A stretch of DNA of 64,000 bases. Source: Nocardiopsis gilva YIM 90087. GTDB taxonomy: Bacteria > Actinomycetota > Actinomycetes > Streptosporangiales > Streptosporangiaceae. Made by a program: the position numbers and the translations under genes. Each line of letters starts with the position of its first letter. Positions within the stretch are counted from its first letter, which is position 1. The notes beneath the pieces were generated by a model that saw only the letters and a program-made list of their open reading frames with translations, was not told the origin of the DNA and did no database searches. Below are positions 45,946-56,074 of this stretch, piece after piece. The stretch is from the NCBI RefSeq assembly GCF_002263495.1, contig NZ_CP022753.1, positions 2,108,001 to 2,172,000 on the forward strand, given 5' to 3'.

Positions 45946-47466
45946 ATGAATACTGCTTACGACCACGGCTCCGCACCCACCGCGCGTATCCACGCGCAGG
46001 GCATGGACGGCGGCCGTGACGCGATCGCCGTCGGAGACCTGGATACCGATGCGCTGCTCGCTTCCGGGACCGGATCCGACGACGCCGCGACCCCCGACCA
46101 GGGGGAAATGGAGCTTGCCGACCGTCACGCGCTGCGCCGGGTCGCGGGGCTCTCCACCGAACTCACCGACGTCACCGAAGTCGAGTACCGTGCCCTGCGC
46201 CTGGAGCGGGTCGTCCTCATCGGTGTGTGGACCTCCGGTACCCAGGCCGACGCCGACAACTCGCTCATGGAGCTCAAGCAGCTCGCCGAGACAGCGGGCG
46301 CGATGGTGCTCGAAGGCGCCACCCAGCGCCGCCCCAAGCCCGACCCGGCCACCTACGTCGGCCGCGGCAAGGCGAGCGAACTGCGCGACATCGTCGAGAG
46401 TACCGGCGCCGACACCCTGATCTGCGACGGAGAACTCACCCCCGGCCAGCTGCGCCAGCTGGAGGACGTCGTCAAGGTGAAGGTCATCGACCGCACCGCA
46501 CTCATCCTCGACATCTTCGCCCAGCACGCGCGCAGCCGCGAGGGTAAGGCCCAGGTCGAACTCGCCCAGCTCAACTACCTGCTGCCGCGCCTGCGCGGCT
46601 GGGGTGACTCCCTGTCCCGGCAGGCGGGCGGACGCGCCGGCGGCAACGGCGGCGTCGGCCTGCGCGGCCCCGGTGAGACCAAGATCGAAACCGACCGGCG
46701 CCGCATCAACGCCCGGATGGCCAAGCTGCGCCGCCAGCTCTCCCAGATGGGCACGGCCCGCGAGGTCAAGCGCGACCAGCGCCGGGTGCGGCAGGTGCCG
46801 GCGGTGGCCATCGCCGGATACACCAACGCGGGCAAGTCGAGTCTGCTCAACCGGCTGACCGGCGCGGGCGTGCTGGTCGAGAACGCGCTGTTCGCCACCC
46901 TGGACCCGACCGTCCGCCAGGCCCGTACGCCCGACGGCCGCGGGTTCACGCTGAGCGACACCGTCGGATTCGTCCGGCATCTGCCGCACCAGCTGGTCGA
47001 GGCGTTCCGCTCGACGCTGGAGGAGGTCGCCGACGCCGACCTGATCCTGCACGTGGTCGACGCCTCGCACGCCGATCCCGAGCAGCAGGTCGCCTCCGTA
47101 CGCGAGGTGTTCGGTGAGATCGGCGCCCAGGACGTTCCCGAACTGATCGTCTTCAACAAGACCGACGCCGCCGACCCGATCGTGCTCAAGCAGCTGCGCA
47201 CGCGGGAGCCGCGCTCCGTCGAGGTGTCCGCGCGCACGGGCAACGGCGTGTCGGAGCTGATCGAGGCGGTCTCGGAGGCGCTGCCGGAGCTCGACCGGGA
47301 AGTCCGGGTTGTGCTCCCCTACGAGCGGGGCGACCTGGTTTCCCGTGTTCACGAGGAGGGCCGGATCGTCGCCGAGGAGCACACCGGCGACGGAACGTCC
47401 CTGCACGCCTACGTGCCCGCGTTCCTGGCCGGGAAGCTGGAGGAGTTCGCCGTCCCGGTCGGCTGA
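45946..47466 (+). CDS. hflX: GTPase HflX
   Basis: A 506-residue ribosome-associated GTPase that splits stalled 70S ribosomes under stress. The N-terminal HflX domain has DNSLMELKQLAETAGA and PATYVGRGKASELRD, then the glycine-rich linker GGRAGGNGGVGLRGPGETKI. G motifs are GYTNAGKSSLLNRL, DTVGF and NKTD. The first ~55 residues are a variable tail. ATG 45946 has GGAGGG rather close upstream; an internal ATG near 46003 is an alternative. Confidence 0.93.
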   Translation: MNTAYDHGSAPTARIHAQGMDGGRDAIAVGDLDTDALLASGTGSDDAATPDQGEMELADRHALRRVAGLSTELTDVTEVEYRALRLERVVLIGVWTSGTQADADNSLMELKQLAETAGAMVLEGATQRRPKPDPATYVGRGKASELRDIVESTGADTLICDGELTPGQLRQLEDVVKVKVIDRTALILDIFAQHARSREGKAQVELAQLNYLLPRLRGWGDSLSRQAGGRAGGNGGVGLRGPGETKIETDRRRINARMAKLRRQLSQMGTAREVKRDQRRVRQVPAVAIAGYTNAGKSSLLNRLTGAGVLVENALFATLDPTVRQARTPDGRGFTLSDTVGFVRHLPHQLVEAFRSTLEEVADADLILHVVDASHADPEQQVASVREVFGEIGAQDVPELIVFNKTDAADPIVLKQLRTREPRSVEVSARTGNGVSELIEAVSEALPELDREVRVVLPYERGDLVSRVHEEGRIVAEEHTGDGTSLHAYVPAFLAGKLEEFAVPVG

Positions 47467-47496
47467 CACGAATCGACTGAGAACAACCTGAGCGCC

Positions 47497-47528
47497 AACG
47501 GCGGAACCCCAGGTGGGGTTCCGCCGTT
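47497..47528 (+). terminator. Intrinsic terminator after hflX
   Basis: A 14-bp perfect stem (47497-47510 with 47515-47528) and AGGT loop lie 30 bases past the hflX stop. The remaining 220 bases before hutI have no supported gene. Confidence 0.8.
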
Positions 47529-47748
47529 GCCATGTATAAGCGGGGAAGAGGTGTACACGCGGTCCGCCGATGAACTACGGTTCTGAGTCACCGGTTTGAG
47601 GAACGTGAGCCGACGGCCCCGCTGCCTCCTCTTCCCTCCCCCTCCGGACCAGTCGAGATCGAGGTCGCTTATGTCTTCCCGCATGCTCCGACCTGCCCTT
47701 GTGCCCGTATCGGCGCGGTGCTGACCCCCAAGGCAGGCCGGTGAGACG

Positions 47749-48957
47749 ATGACAGTGCGACTGCTCACGAACATCGGACGGTTGTGGACCGGGACCGACC
47801 TCCTCAGCAACGCCGCCATGCTGATCCAGCACGACCGGGTCGCGTGGGTGGGACCCGCCGCGGAGCTCCCGCAGAGCCTCCCCGGCATCATCGAAGACAT
47901 CGTCGACGTCGACGAGGTGGACAACCTCGGTGGCGGACTGGTCACCCCCGGACTGATCGACGCGCACTGCCACCCCGTCTACGCGGGCAACCGCTACGCC
48001 GAGATCACGATGCGCGCCAGCGGCGCCTCCAAGACCGAGATCACCGGAGCCGGTGGCGGCGTCGCCTCGACCGTGACCGTCACACGCGGGACCGACCCGT
48101 GGACCCTGTGCAACGCGGTGCGGGAGCGGCTGCGGCACTGGGTGCTGTCGGGCTGCACCACCGTGGAGGCCAAGACGGGATACCACCTGACGCGTGATGG
48201 CGAACTCTCCGACATCCGGCTGCTGCGCTCCCTGGAGGAGGAACCGGGCATGCCCCGGCTGCACGCCACCTTCTTCGCCGCGCACGCTGTGCCGCCAGAG
48301 TACTTCGGGCGTCCGCACGACTATGTCGACGCGGTCTGCTCCTGGCTCAGCGACGCAGCCCAGGCCGGGGCCGACGGCGTGGACGTGTACTGCGACAACC
48401 AGCAGTTCACCGCCGATGACGCCCACCGGCTGCTGTCGGCGGGCCAGGGCTCAGGCCTCAAGACCCACATGCACGCCTGCGCCAAGCCCCGCCACGGCGC
48501 CGTCCGGCTGGCCACCGACCTGCAGTGCACGTCCGTCGACCTCGTGCACGAGACCGACGAGGAGGACATCCTCGCGCTGGCCAAGACGACCACCCCGGTC
48601 GTGGTGTGCCCGACGACGTCGCTGCACGAGCACAGCAATCCCCCGGTCCGGGCACTGCTCGACCACGGTGTCCCGGTCGGCCTGGGCACCGACCACAACC
48701 CCGGACAGTCGGGCCTGACCTCACTGCCCACGGCGATCGCCCTGGCCATAGCGATGTTCAACATGAGCGTCCTGGAGGCACTGCGGGCCGCCACTGTTGG
48801 CGGTGCCTTCGCCCTCGGCCTCACCGACCGGGGCGTTCTCACCCCGGGCTGCTACGCCGACATCGTCCAGTGGGACGCCGACCACGAGGGCGCCTTCGCC
48901 TGGTCCTACGGCCTGAAGACCCTGCGCGTGTGGCGCGGCGGCGAGACCATCAGGTGA
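47749..48957 (+). CDS. hutI: Imidazolonepropionase
   Basis: A 402-residue HutI of the amidohydrolase family; it opens 4-imidazolone-5-propionate to N-formimino-glutamate in histidine degradation. The metal-binding HxH is in DAHCHPVYAGNR; GGGVASTVTVTR, THMHACA and GLGTDHNPGQSG supply the other ligands and the catalytic Asp. Other hut genes are not in the window. ATG 47749 is in frame with a full-length match; no strong ribosome site stands out. Confidence 0.92.
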   Translation: MTVRLLTNIGRLWTGTDLLSNAAMLIQHDRVAWVGPAAELPQSLPGIIEDIVDVDEVDNLGGGLVTPGLIDAHCHPVYAGNRYAEITMRASGASKTEITGAGGGVASTVTVTRGTDPWTLCNAVRERLRHWVLSGCTTVEAKTGYHLTRDGELSDIRLLRSLEEEPGMPRLHATFFAAHAVPPEYFGRPHDYVDAVCSWLSDAAQAGADGVDVYCDNQQFTADDAHRLLSAGQGSGLKTHMHACAKPRHGAVRLATDLQCTSVDLVHETDEEDILALAKTTTPVVVCPTTSLHEHSNPPVRALLDHGVPVGLGTDHNPGQSGLTSLPTAIALAIAMFNMSVLEALRAATVGGAFALGLTDRGVLTPGCYADIVQWDADHEGAFAWSYGLKTLRVWRGGETIR

Positions 48958-48998
48958 TGGTCCCCGAACCGCGGCCCTAGGCGGGGCCGGGCCGAACG

Positions 48999-49517
48999 AT
49001 GGCCATCGTCGCCCTCGACCTATTGGCCGGCCATCCCGACCGACTGCGCCGCGTGGTCGTCCACGAGCCACCACTTGTCGAACTACTCGACGATCCTGCT
49101 CCCCACCGCGCCCTCTTCGCCGAGGTCCGCGATACCTTCCGCACCCAGGGGGCCGGTCCGGCCATGGCCCGCTTCAGTGAAGGCCTGGGGGAACGGCCCG
49201 CCGAGAAGGCGACCGAAATCCCGCCCGAGATTCAGGAGATGGCCCCGCGCATGCACGCCAACATGCCTGTCTTCCTGGAACATATGCTGTGCCCGTTCAC
49301 GGGAACCGTGCCGGACGTCGCCGCACTTCAAGGTGTCCCGCACAAACTTGTCCCGGCGGTGGGTCGCGACTCGCGCGGCCAAGTGCCGCTCTACGGACCG
49401 GCCACCCGGCTGGGGGAGCTGCTCGGCATCGAGGTCGTGGAATTCCCCGGTGGGCACGTCGGGTGCACCGAGCACCCGAAGGAGTTCGCCAAGCAGCTGC
49501 TGGCGTCGCTCGTTTAG
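48999..49517 (+). pseudogene. Alpha/beta hydrolase lacking its N-terminal half
   Basis: A 172-residue frame beginning AIVALDLLAGHPDRLRRVVVHEPPL, which in alpha/beta hydrolases directly follows the GxSxG nucleophile elbow. Here the elbow and the N-terminal strands are missing, and the upstream 41 bases cannot encode them. The C-terminal His block (GGHVGCTEHP) remains. Most likely a truncated, inactive gene, possibly cut when hutI was joined to this region. Confidence 0.65.
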
Positions 49518-49695
49518 AGCCGCCGCACCCCGTCCCACCTTCAATGCATCAGGTTGAGAAGGTACGCGTGTGTCCCTTCCCTGGAAGGTTTTCAACTGAG
49601 ATTGAAATGTATTGCCCTTCGGATCTCGGCTGATTGATCATCAAACTGTCAGGCGCACAGCCACAGTGAAAATCGATCAGAATAGAGGAGGGGTC

Positions 49696-50097
49696 GTGAA
49701 CTGCAGTAGCTCTGGTTTTTCTTCGAGGAAAATGCTGGCCCTCATGGTTGCGTCATTCGTCGTTGCCTTGGCCGTGGTCGCGTTGTCGCCCCAGCCGGCT
49801 ATGGCGTACCAGAAGTTCCCCTTGCACCGGTGTGGTGACACCGGGAAGGAAGAATGCGGATACGGCAGTGTCAGCACCAATGGGAAGAAGTCCTGGGCAT
49901 GCGATACTCGGAAAGACGGGCGGGCACTGAAGGTGAGAATCTGGCGCGACGGAAAATACTCAGGAGAAATCACAGACCCCAACGGGGCGAAGCAGGGGTG
50001 CGGCATGCACGAGTCCACTGACAAAGTCAGTCACCTCAAGGTGTGTTCCACCAAGGGAACATCAAGCAGGTGTAAGCGCTTCTACGTCGTGGATTGA
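49696..50097 (+). CDS. Small secreted cysteine-rich protein of unknown function
   Basis: A 133-residue secreted protein. The signal peptide is clear (KMLALMVASFVVALAVVALS, cleavage after AMA). The mature ~95 residues have six Cys (RCG, ECG, ACD, GCG, VCS, RCK), likely three disulfides, and many Lys. GTG 49696 has AGGAGG five bases upstream. GC is visibly lower than in all surrounding genes, as is the 49540-49690 leader, which suggests recent acquisition. I do not recognise the family; an inhibitor, toxin or binding protein is possible. Confidence 0.75.
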   Translation: MNCSSSGFSSRKMLALMVASFVVALAVVALSPQPAMAYQKFPLHRCGDTGKEECGYGSVSTNGKKSWACDTRKDGRALKVRIWRDGKYSGEITDPNGAKQGCGMHESTDKVSHLKVCSTKGTSSRCKRFYVVD

Positions 50098-50134
50098 CGC
50101 GGGACGCACCACAATGCGCAGGACACGGAATCCG

Positions 50135-50171
50135 GTATCCGGCGTCGGACGTGCGGTCCGGTGCCGGATAC
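50135..50171. terminator. Hairpin between convergent genes
   Basis: GTATCCGGC (50135-50143) pairs with GCCGGATAC (50163-50171), and GGAC with GTCC inside, with a small internal loop. It lies between the secreted protein gene and holA stop. Confidence 0.65.
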
Positions 50172-50217
50172 TCGGAGATGGTCGAGAAGGGATGCCCGGG
50201 GCGCGCTTCGTGGCAGA

Positions 50218-51189
50218 TCAGGAACGGAGGGACCGGGCGCTGGCGATCTCGATTACCGCACGCTCCAGGGCATAGGCCGGGTCGCGGCCGGCGCCCTTGA
50301 TGAGGGCGTCGGTTTCTGCGATGACTTCCATGGCGCGGGCCACGCCCTGAGGGGACCAGCCGCGGGCCTGTTGGCGGAGGGTCTTGAGTTTCCACGGTGG
50401 AACCTTGGCGCGTTTGGCGAGGTCGGCCTCGGACATGCCCCGGGGCGGCTGGGCGGCCACCGCCAGGCCGCGGACCGCTCCGGCGAGGGCGCTGTTGATG
50501 AGCACGGGGGCGGTGCCCACCGCCAGTGACCAGCGCAGCTGCTCCAGGGCCTCGGGCAGGCGGCCTTCTACCGCGCGGTCGGCGACGGTGAACCCCGAGG
50601 CTTCGGCCTTTCCGGTGTGGTAGCGGGCGACGGCGGCGGCGTCGACGCGGCCCTCGGTGTCGGCGACCAGCTGGGTGCAGGCGGCGGCCAGTTCGCGCAG
50701 GTCATTGCCGATCGCGTCGAGCAGTGACTGGGCCGCGTCCGCTGTGATCTGCCGTCCGGCTCGGGAGAACTCGCCCTTGATGAACTGCAGGCGCTCGTTC
50801 GCCTTGGTCGGCTTCGGGCAGTTGATCCGCTTGCCACCGGCCTTCACCGCCGCTTCGAGAAGCGCCTTCCCCTTTGCGCCCCCGGCGTGGACCAGCACCA
50901 TGATGACGTCGTCGGCCGGGGCCTTGAGATACCCGGTCACCTCGGTCGCGAGGTCCTTGGTGAGGTCCTGGGCGGAGCGCAGCACCACGATGCGGCGTTC
51001 ACCGAACAGCGAGGGTGAGGTGCACTCCACCAGTTTTCCGGCTGTCACCTGACTCGGGACCAGATCGTGGACGTCCACGTCGGGGTCGTCGGCGCGCACG
51101 GAGGCGACCAGTTCGGCCACGGCCCGGTCGACGAGGAGTTCCTCGTCGCCGACGACGACGGTGATCGGGGAGACGGAGGTGGATCCCAT
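50218..51189 (-). CDS. holA: DNA polymerase III delta subunit
   Basis: A 323-residue HolA, the clamp-loader wrench that opens the beta clamp. It starts with SPITVVVGDEELLVDRAVAE and has SPSLFGERRIVVLRSAQDL, typical of the delta AAA-like fold. Its location after comEC and before rpsT is conserved in actinobacteria. ATG 51189 is chosen; the upstream ribosome site is weak, and an ORF to 51261 is open. Confidence 0.93.
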   Translation of the reverse strand: MGSTSVSPITVVVGDEELLVDRAVAELVASVRADDPDVDVHDLVPSQVTAGKLVECTSPSLFGERRIVVLRSAQDLTKDLATEVTGYLKAPADDVIMVLVHAGGAKGKALLEAAVKAGGKRINCPKPTKANERLQFIKGEFSRAGRQITADAAQSLLDAIGNDLRELAAACTQLVADTEGRVDAAAVARYHTGKAEASGFTVADRAVEGRLPEALEQLRWSLAVGTAPVLINSALAGAVRGLAVAAQPPRGMSEADLAKRAKVPPWKLKTLRQQARGWSPQGVARAMEVIAETDALIKGAGRDPAYALERAVIEIASARSLRS

Positions 51190-51244
51190 GCATGCAGCAT
51201 GCCACGTCGCGAGGACATCCCGGTGCCGAAATGCCCCGGCGGTA

Positions 51245-53644
51245 TCAGCGTGGATCTCCATGCGGACGCTCTGACTCAGGTGTCGGGCCGGTGGTGTCGC
51301 AGCCGCGCTCGCACGCCACCGCGAGGCCGTCCGGACCAGTGGTGACGGCGATGTCGCCGTGCAGGTCGGTGCGGTAGTTGGCGGCGGTCAGGACCTCCAG
51401 CTGGCCCATGGTTTCGGGGGCCGGGTGGCCGTAGGTGTTGTCCGCGCCGACGGAGGTGAGGGTGATCACGGGCCGGGTTGCCCGCAAGAATGCCGGATCC
51501 TGGGTCGCCGATCCGTGGTGCGGGGTCTTGAGTACGTCCACGTCCAGTGCCGGGCCCGCGGAGAGCAGTGACAACTGCGCGGACTCTTCGATGTCTCCGG
51601 GGAGCAGCACCGACAATGGCGCCTCTCCGGAGCCGGGAGGCGGATCGCGTTCCGCCCGTACGACCACGCTGCGGTCGTTGAGGTTGCCGATAGCACCGTC
51701 ACGTGGTCCGAGGATGTCGAGCCGCCATGGCCCAGAGCGCAGTGTGCGGCCCGCTACTCCGGCCTGGAGCGGCACGCCGTAGGCCCGGAGCATCCGCCCG
51801 ACGGTTCTGTCGGCGAAGCCCGGGGGAGCGAGGGCGGCGTGCACGGTTCGGTCGCGCGCCACGGCCGGTGCGGCATCGACGTGGTCGGCGTGATCATGAG
51901 TGAGGACCATCAGGGGCACCTCTCTGATGCCGAGCCGGTCCAGACAGTCGTCCACCGCGTCGGCGTCCTCGCCGGTGTCCACCAGTACCGCGGTGCCGTC
52001 TCCCGCGTTGAGTACGACGGCATCGCCCTGTCCCACGTCGCACGCCGTGACGGCCCACCCGGGCGGCGGCCACTGCGGGGCGACGCACTGGACCAGGGCG
52101 ACGGTGCCGCCGATCGCGACGGCCACTATGGCCGCGATCCGACGTGCCCGGCCGCGAAGGAGGAGAGCGAGCGCGATCAGCGCGGCGAGGACCAGGGCTC
52201 CGGTGAGATCGGGACGCCACGGAACGGTGCCGTGCGGGACACGTGCCCCCGCCTCCGCCACGGCGGCGATCCACGCGACGGCCAGCCCCGGGACCCCGAT
52301 CGCGACCGCCGCCACGGGAGGGGAGACCAGGGCTACCGCGGCCACGCACAGGCCGAGAACGGTGGCCGCACCGACCATGGGGGCGGCGGCGACGTTCGCG
52401 GGGATGGCGACCCAGCTCACCTCCTCGGAGAGCAGCACCAGCACCGGCGCGCACGCCACATGCGCGGCGAGTGCCACCGCCACCGCTTCGGCGAGGGGCC
52501 GGGGCATCCGCTGTGACCAGGACCGGATCCATCGCGGTGCGAGCAGCAGGATTCCGCCCGTGGCCAGCGCCGACAGCGCGAAGCCATAGGACCCGGCGAG
52601 CGCGGGGTCGAACAGCAGGAGTCCGATGACGGCCGCGCTCAGCGCGGCAAGGCCGGTATGCCGTCGTCCCAGAGCCAGTGCCAGCAGCGCGATGGCGCCC
52701 ATGAACGCGGCCCGGACGACGCTCGGTTCCGGGCGTGCCAGGAGCACGAAGACCACGATCATCGCGGCTCCGCCGAGGACGGTGCACCAGGTGGGCGCGT
52801 GCAGGCGTCGGGAAAGGCCGATAACGACACCGGTCATGATGGCGAGGTTGGATCCGGAGACGGTGAGCAGGTGCGTCATCCCGGTGGCGCGGAAGTCCTC
52901 GGCGGTCTCGGGGCGCAGCTCGGAGGTGTCGCCCACCAGGAGGGCGGGCAGCAGGCCGCGTTCGGGCTGGGGCAGGGATTCCGACGCGCCGCGCAGCCGT
53001 TCTCGGGCCAGGCCAGCGATGGCGTGTGCGGTGGATGGCGGGGCCGCCTCTTCGGGTGGTCCGCGCACGGGAACGAGCGCCGCCGTCAGCGCGTCGTCGG
53101 TGCTCAGGAACACACCTGAGGCCCGCACCTGCTGGCTGGGGACCAGTCGCCGCCACTCCGCACCCGAGACCAGAAGGACGACGGGGACCTGGGTCGGCTC
53201 GCGATCGCGACCGACTCGGACCCATGTGGTCCGCGCTTCGATGACGTACTCGGCACGCCCCGGCCGGGGGAGACCGGAGCGGGGACGCGGGTCACGGGTG
53301 ATGACAGCAGCGAAGGCGGCCCGCCCCTCGCCCTCGGTAAGTGCGGCGACCGGGCTCGTCCGCACCATCGTGACCCTGGCCCCGACCACCAGGGCCGCCG
53401 CGCACGCGCACGCAAGTACCGCGACCACAGGGGCGGTCACCGTCTCGGCGGCGGTCCCGTGGCGGACGACCGGTAGCAGGAGCAGTGCGGCGCATCCGGT
53501 GATGAGCGCGACGATGACCGAGGTGGACGGAGGGGCGTTCAGTAGGGGGAGAGCCGTGACCCAGGTGGCCACGGCCGGAGCGACCAACCGCAGGTCGCGG
53601 GGGGTTCCCATTCCGGCGGCGTCGGTTCCGAGCCGGGTGGTCAC
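51245..53644 (-). CDS. comEC: ComEC/Rec2 competence-type DNA channel protein
   Basis: A 799-residue membrane protein. N-terminal helices and an OB-like loop precede the competence domain ([40 protein letters not shown]) and a helix bundle. The C-terminal metallo-beta-lactamase domain has [11 protein letters not shown] and [10 protein letters not shown]. It would carry single-stranded DNA inward. GTG 53644 overlaps the comEA stop, so the pair is coupled. Function in natural competence is inferred from the family. Confidence 0.93.
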   Translation of the reverse strand: MTTRLGTDAAGMGTPRDLRLVAPAVATWVTALPLLNAPPSTSVIVALITGCAALLLLPVVRHGTAAETVTAPVVAVLACACAAALVVGARVTMVRTSPVAALTEGEGRAAFAAVITRDPRPRSGLPRPGRAEYVIEARTTWVRVGRDREPTQVPVVLLVSGAEWRRLVPSQQVRASGVFLSTDDALTAALVPVRGPPEEAAPPSTAHAIAGLARERLRGASESLPQPERGLLPALLVGDTSELRPETAEDFRATGMTHLLTVSGSNLAIMTGVVIGLSRRLHAPTWCTVLGGAAMIVVFVLLARPEPSVVRAAFMGAIALLALALGRRHTGLAALSAAVIGLLLFDPALAGSYGFALSALATGGILLLAPRWIRSWSQRMPRPLAEAVAVALAAHVACAPVLVLLSEEVSWVAIPANVAAAPMVGAATVLGLCVAAVALVSPPVAAVAIGVPGLAVAWIAAVAEAGARVPHGTVPWRPDLTGALVLAALIALALLLRGRARRIAAIVAVAIGGTVALVQCVAPQWPPPGWAVTACDVGQGDAVVLNAGDGTAVLVDTGEDADAVDDCLDRLGIREVPLMVLTHDHADHVDAAPAVARDRTVHAALAPPGFADRTVGRMLRAYGVPLQAGVAGRTLRSGPWRLDILGPRDGAIGNLNDRSVVVRAERDPPPGSGEAPLSVLLPGDIEESAQLSLLSAGPALDVDVLKTPHHGSATQDPAFLRATRPVITLTSVGADNTYGHPAPETMGQLEVLTAANYRTDLHGDIAVTTGPDGLAVACERGCDTTGPTPESERPHGDPR

Positions 53645-54802
53645 CGGGCACCCACCCGGACGCGCTCACGTAGATCGGCGAAGCGCCGCTCGCCGATACC
53701 GCTGACCTCCCGTAACTGCTCCACGCTGCCGAAGCCGCCGTTGGTGTCGCGGAAGCGCACAATGCGGTCGGCCAGCACCGGACCTATTCCCGGAAGCGTC
53801 TGCAGCTGCTCGGAGCTCGCGGTGTTCAGGTCGAGGGGGACCTGAGTATTCGGTGCGCCGGGGCCGCCGGGCATCCCGCGTACACCTGCGTCGGGAGCGG
53901 CGCCGTTGGGTCCGGGCGCTGCGGGGGAGGGCGTGATACCCACCAGGACCCGCTCGCCGTCGACGAGGGGCCGGGCGAGGTTGAGGGTGTCGGTGTCCAC
54001 ATCGGCGTCGGCGCTGACGCCACCTGCCGCCTCGATCGCGTCGGCCACCCGGGAGCCTGCGGGCAGGGTGTACACACCGGGCTTCTCGACCTTTCCGCCG
54101 ACGTGGATGGTGACCTCGCCGGTGGGCGAAGCGGCCGGGGCTGACGAGGGGGCGGGTGGCGCCGTGCCACTGGGGGAGGGCGCGAGCCCACGATCGGAGA
54201 TCAGCTCGGGCGCCGGAGTGGTGCCGGGGCGTGATTGGAGCAGGAACCAGGCGGTTGCGAGGATGGCACAGGCGCAGACGACGAGGAGGGCCTGAAGGCT
54301 GCCGCGGTTCAGCAGTGGCTGCTCGGCCAATCCCGACGGGAGCAGCCGGGCGAGGGTCGAGAGCCGCGAACGCGGCGGAGGGGAGCCGTCGACTTCGACG
54401 TATCCACGGGGAGGACGGTCGTCCGAATCGGCGTCCGGTGGTCCGTCCCCGGGGTCGGCCTCCCCGGGTGGTCGGTCCGATCCGGGTCTAGCGCCGTCCG
54501 CCGAGCGCCGGTGGCGACCAGCGGACCCACTCGGCTCCGACGTGGGGTCCGTCCCGGGTCCTGGTCGGCTGCTGAGCCGAGGACATCGGAGGAAGCGGAG
54601 CCATCCGGTGCCTCGACGGCATAGGGAGGCACGGGGATGTCGTCGACCAGCGGGACGCCGTTCGGCGGACCGTCCGCCTCAGGCGGAACGCTGTCGGGAG
54701 GGGAAGGGGCGCAGCGGTGTCCACCTCCTCGGAGGTGAGAGCCCGCAGCCGTCGTAGAGCGATGTCGGTGGACGAACGTCGTGATTGAGAAGAAGACGCC
54801 AT
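53641..54802 (-). CDS. comEA: ComEA DNA-binding competence protein, N-terminal region split across frames
   Basis: The core (53641-54330, about 229 residues) has a transmembrane helix ([18 protein letters not shown]), a SLBB-type segment ([20 protein letters not shown]) and a C-terminal helix-hairpin-helix ([16 protein letters not shown]), which binds DNA. Upstream, a cytoplasmic tail reads naturally but in three frames: from ATG 54802 ([18 protein letters not shown]), then [20 protein letters not shown], then [20 protein letters not shown] joined to the core. Each change equals one missing base. It may be decay, or assembly error in a G/C-rich linker. Operon with comEC. Confidence 0.8.
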
Positions 54803-55213
54803 GTGACTGACGCTAGAAATCCGCTTTCCGGCATGTCAGGACGGATTCCCGCGATTGTGGATAACCATCGCGACCGGGTACCAGCCGGTGGTGCGCCGGT
54901 CCCCTGGCAGGCGGGGCCGGGCTGGGTCGATCGCGGTGTGGGGCAGAGCGTCTGCTGGGCGGCCTTGTCGGCGATCTTCCTTTCCGGCGTTCGGTGGTGA
55001 AAAGCGGCACCGACGGCGGCGGGGGCTGGGGGCGCCGGTCGTCCGGAGGGTGGGCGCACGGTGCCCCGGAGCGGGAAAGCGCTCTCTGCGCCTTGCAGGC
55101 GTGGGAGCGCGGATCCGGCCGAGCCGGTTGCCGCCCCCAGGGCCAGCCCGAATACCGCTGCTCCGCTTCGCGTGAGGACACTTCCGCTATGCGGGAGCCG
55201 AGGCGCCCTCTCG

Positions 55214-55278
55214 CCGATGATCATGGGAATTCTTCCGATTTCTCGCCGTTTTTCGAAAGAATCGCCATGATCATCGCG
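55214..55278 (-). repeat. GATGATCA-ended palindromic unit, copy A
   Basis: Ends GATGATCATGG and CCATGATCATC are inverted repeats of each other; the interior TTTCTCGCCGTTTTTCGAAA is A/T-rich for this genome. It is nearly the reverse complement of 55549-55614. Confidence 0.8.
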
Positions 55279-55548
55279 CAAAAGGATTCCGGACAGCACC
55301 CTTCCCGGGTTAGGGCCACCCCGCTCCGACCGCCGGGGGTCGGAGCCCCCAGCCCTCTCCTCGTCGCTGCCGCCCCCGCGTCAACGCGAAGCTTCCAGCG
55401 GTGGATGCCCCCGACGATGGCCCCGCCCCGCCGCACCCGGGCGGGGACCGGCACGCCCGGCCCCTCCGCCCTCGGCGCCGCTTTTCACCACAGAACACCG
55501 GAGGAGCCGACCGCAGACAAGGCCGACCAGCAGACGCCGGGCTCTGCC

Positions 55549-55614
55549 CGCGATGATCACGGGGATTCTTTCGAAAAACGGCGAGAAATCGGAAGAAGCC
55601 CCATGATCATCGCG
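55549..55614 (+). repeat. GATGATCA-ended palindromic unit, copy B
   Basis: Same unit as 55214-55278 in opposite orientation with a handful of differences; CGCGATGATCA starts it and TGATCATCGCG ends it. Confidence 0.8.
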
Positions 55615-56021
55615 GGGAACGTGGGGCAAACCGGACATACCCGGCGCCCGGCGGTCCGCAATCCGACTTCCGGGCCGCCCGCATCGCCCGCCTGCGAGCC
55701 GACCGGGGCCACCCACCGCCCACCCGCCGTCGCTGCCGCCCCGCCGCTCCACCGGGAAGGCACCTGGCCGTGCGGGCCGCTGCCGCTCGCCCGGCCCGCC
55801 TCTCTCTCAGGGGACAGGCGCCCCCAACCCCCACCGCCGTCGGCGCCGCTTTTCACCCAAGCACACCGGATTGGCCGACCGCCGACAAGGCCGCCCAGCA
55901 GACCCCCGATGCCCTGACCCCGCTGATCACGGCATCCCACACACTCGCTCCGCCTTCTCCGCGGGGTTCGTGTGATCACCCGCGGAGGAGGTCGACGGTG
56001 CGTAAGCCTCGGACATGACAA

Positions 56022-56057
56022 CACGTCGGCCCCCGCCCATGGGCGGGGGCCGACGTG
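56022..56057 (-). terminator. Intrinsic terminator of rpsT
   Basis: A perfect 17-bp stem (56022-56038 with 56041-56057) with a two-base loop lies 17 bases past the rpsT stop on the minus strand. Confidence 0.85.
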
Positions 56058-56074
56058 GGAAGATCCGGTGCCGA

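Larger units (their letters stand above)
54820..55990. repeat. Gene-free field of inverted and direct repeats
   Basis: About 1.2 kb between comEA and rpsT without a credible gene. A 65-70-base unit with ends CGCGATGATCA and TGATCATCGCG and an A/T-rich core (TTCGAAAAACGGCGAGAAAT) occurs at 55214-55278 and, inverted, at 55549-55614. A second unit (GCCGCTTTTCACC ... GACAAGGCC ... CCAGCAGAC) occurs at 54951-55020 (minus), 55469-55532 (plus) and 55836-55903 (plus), with related flanks. Open frames here are by-products of the repeats. Confidence 0.75.

Noticed and set aside
54994-55917. 307-codon plus-strand and 206-codon minus-strand frames in the repeat field
   Set aside because: Their shared peptide segments come from the inverted DNA repeats read in both directions; no start signal or family.
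54820-55990. CRISPR array
   Set aside because: Repeats are long, few, in both orientations and unevenly spaced; no cas gene.
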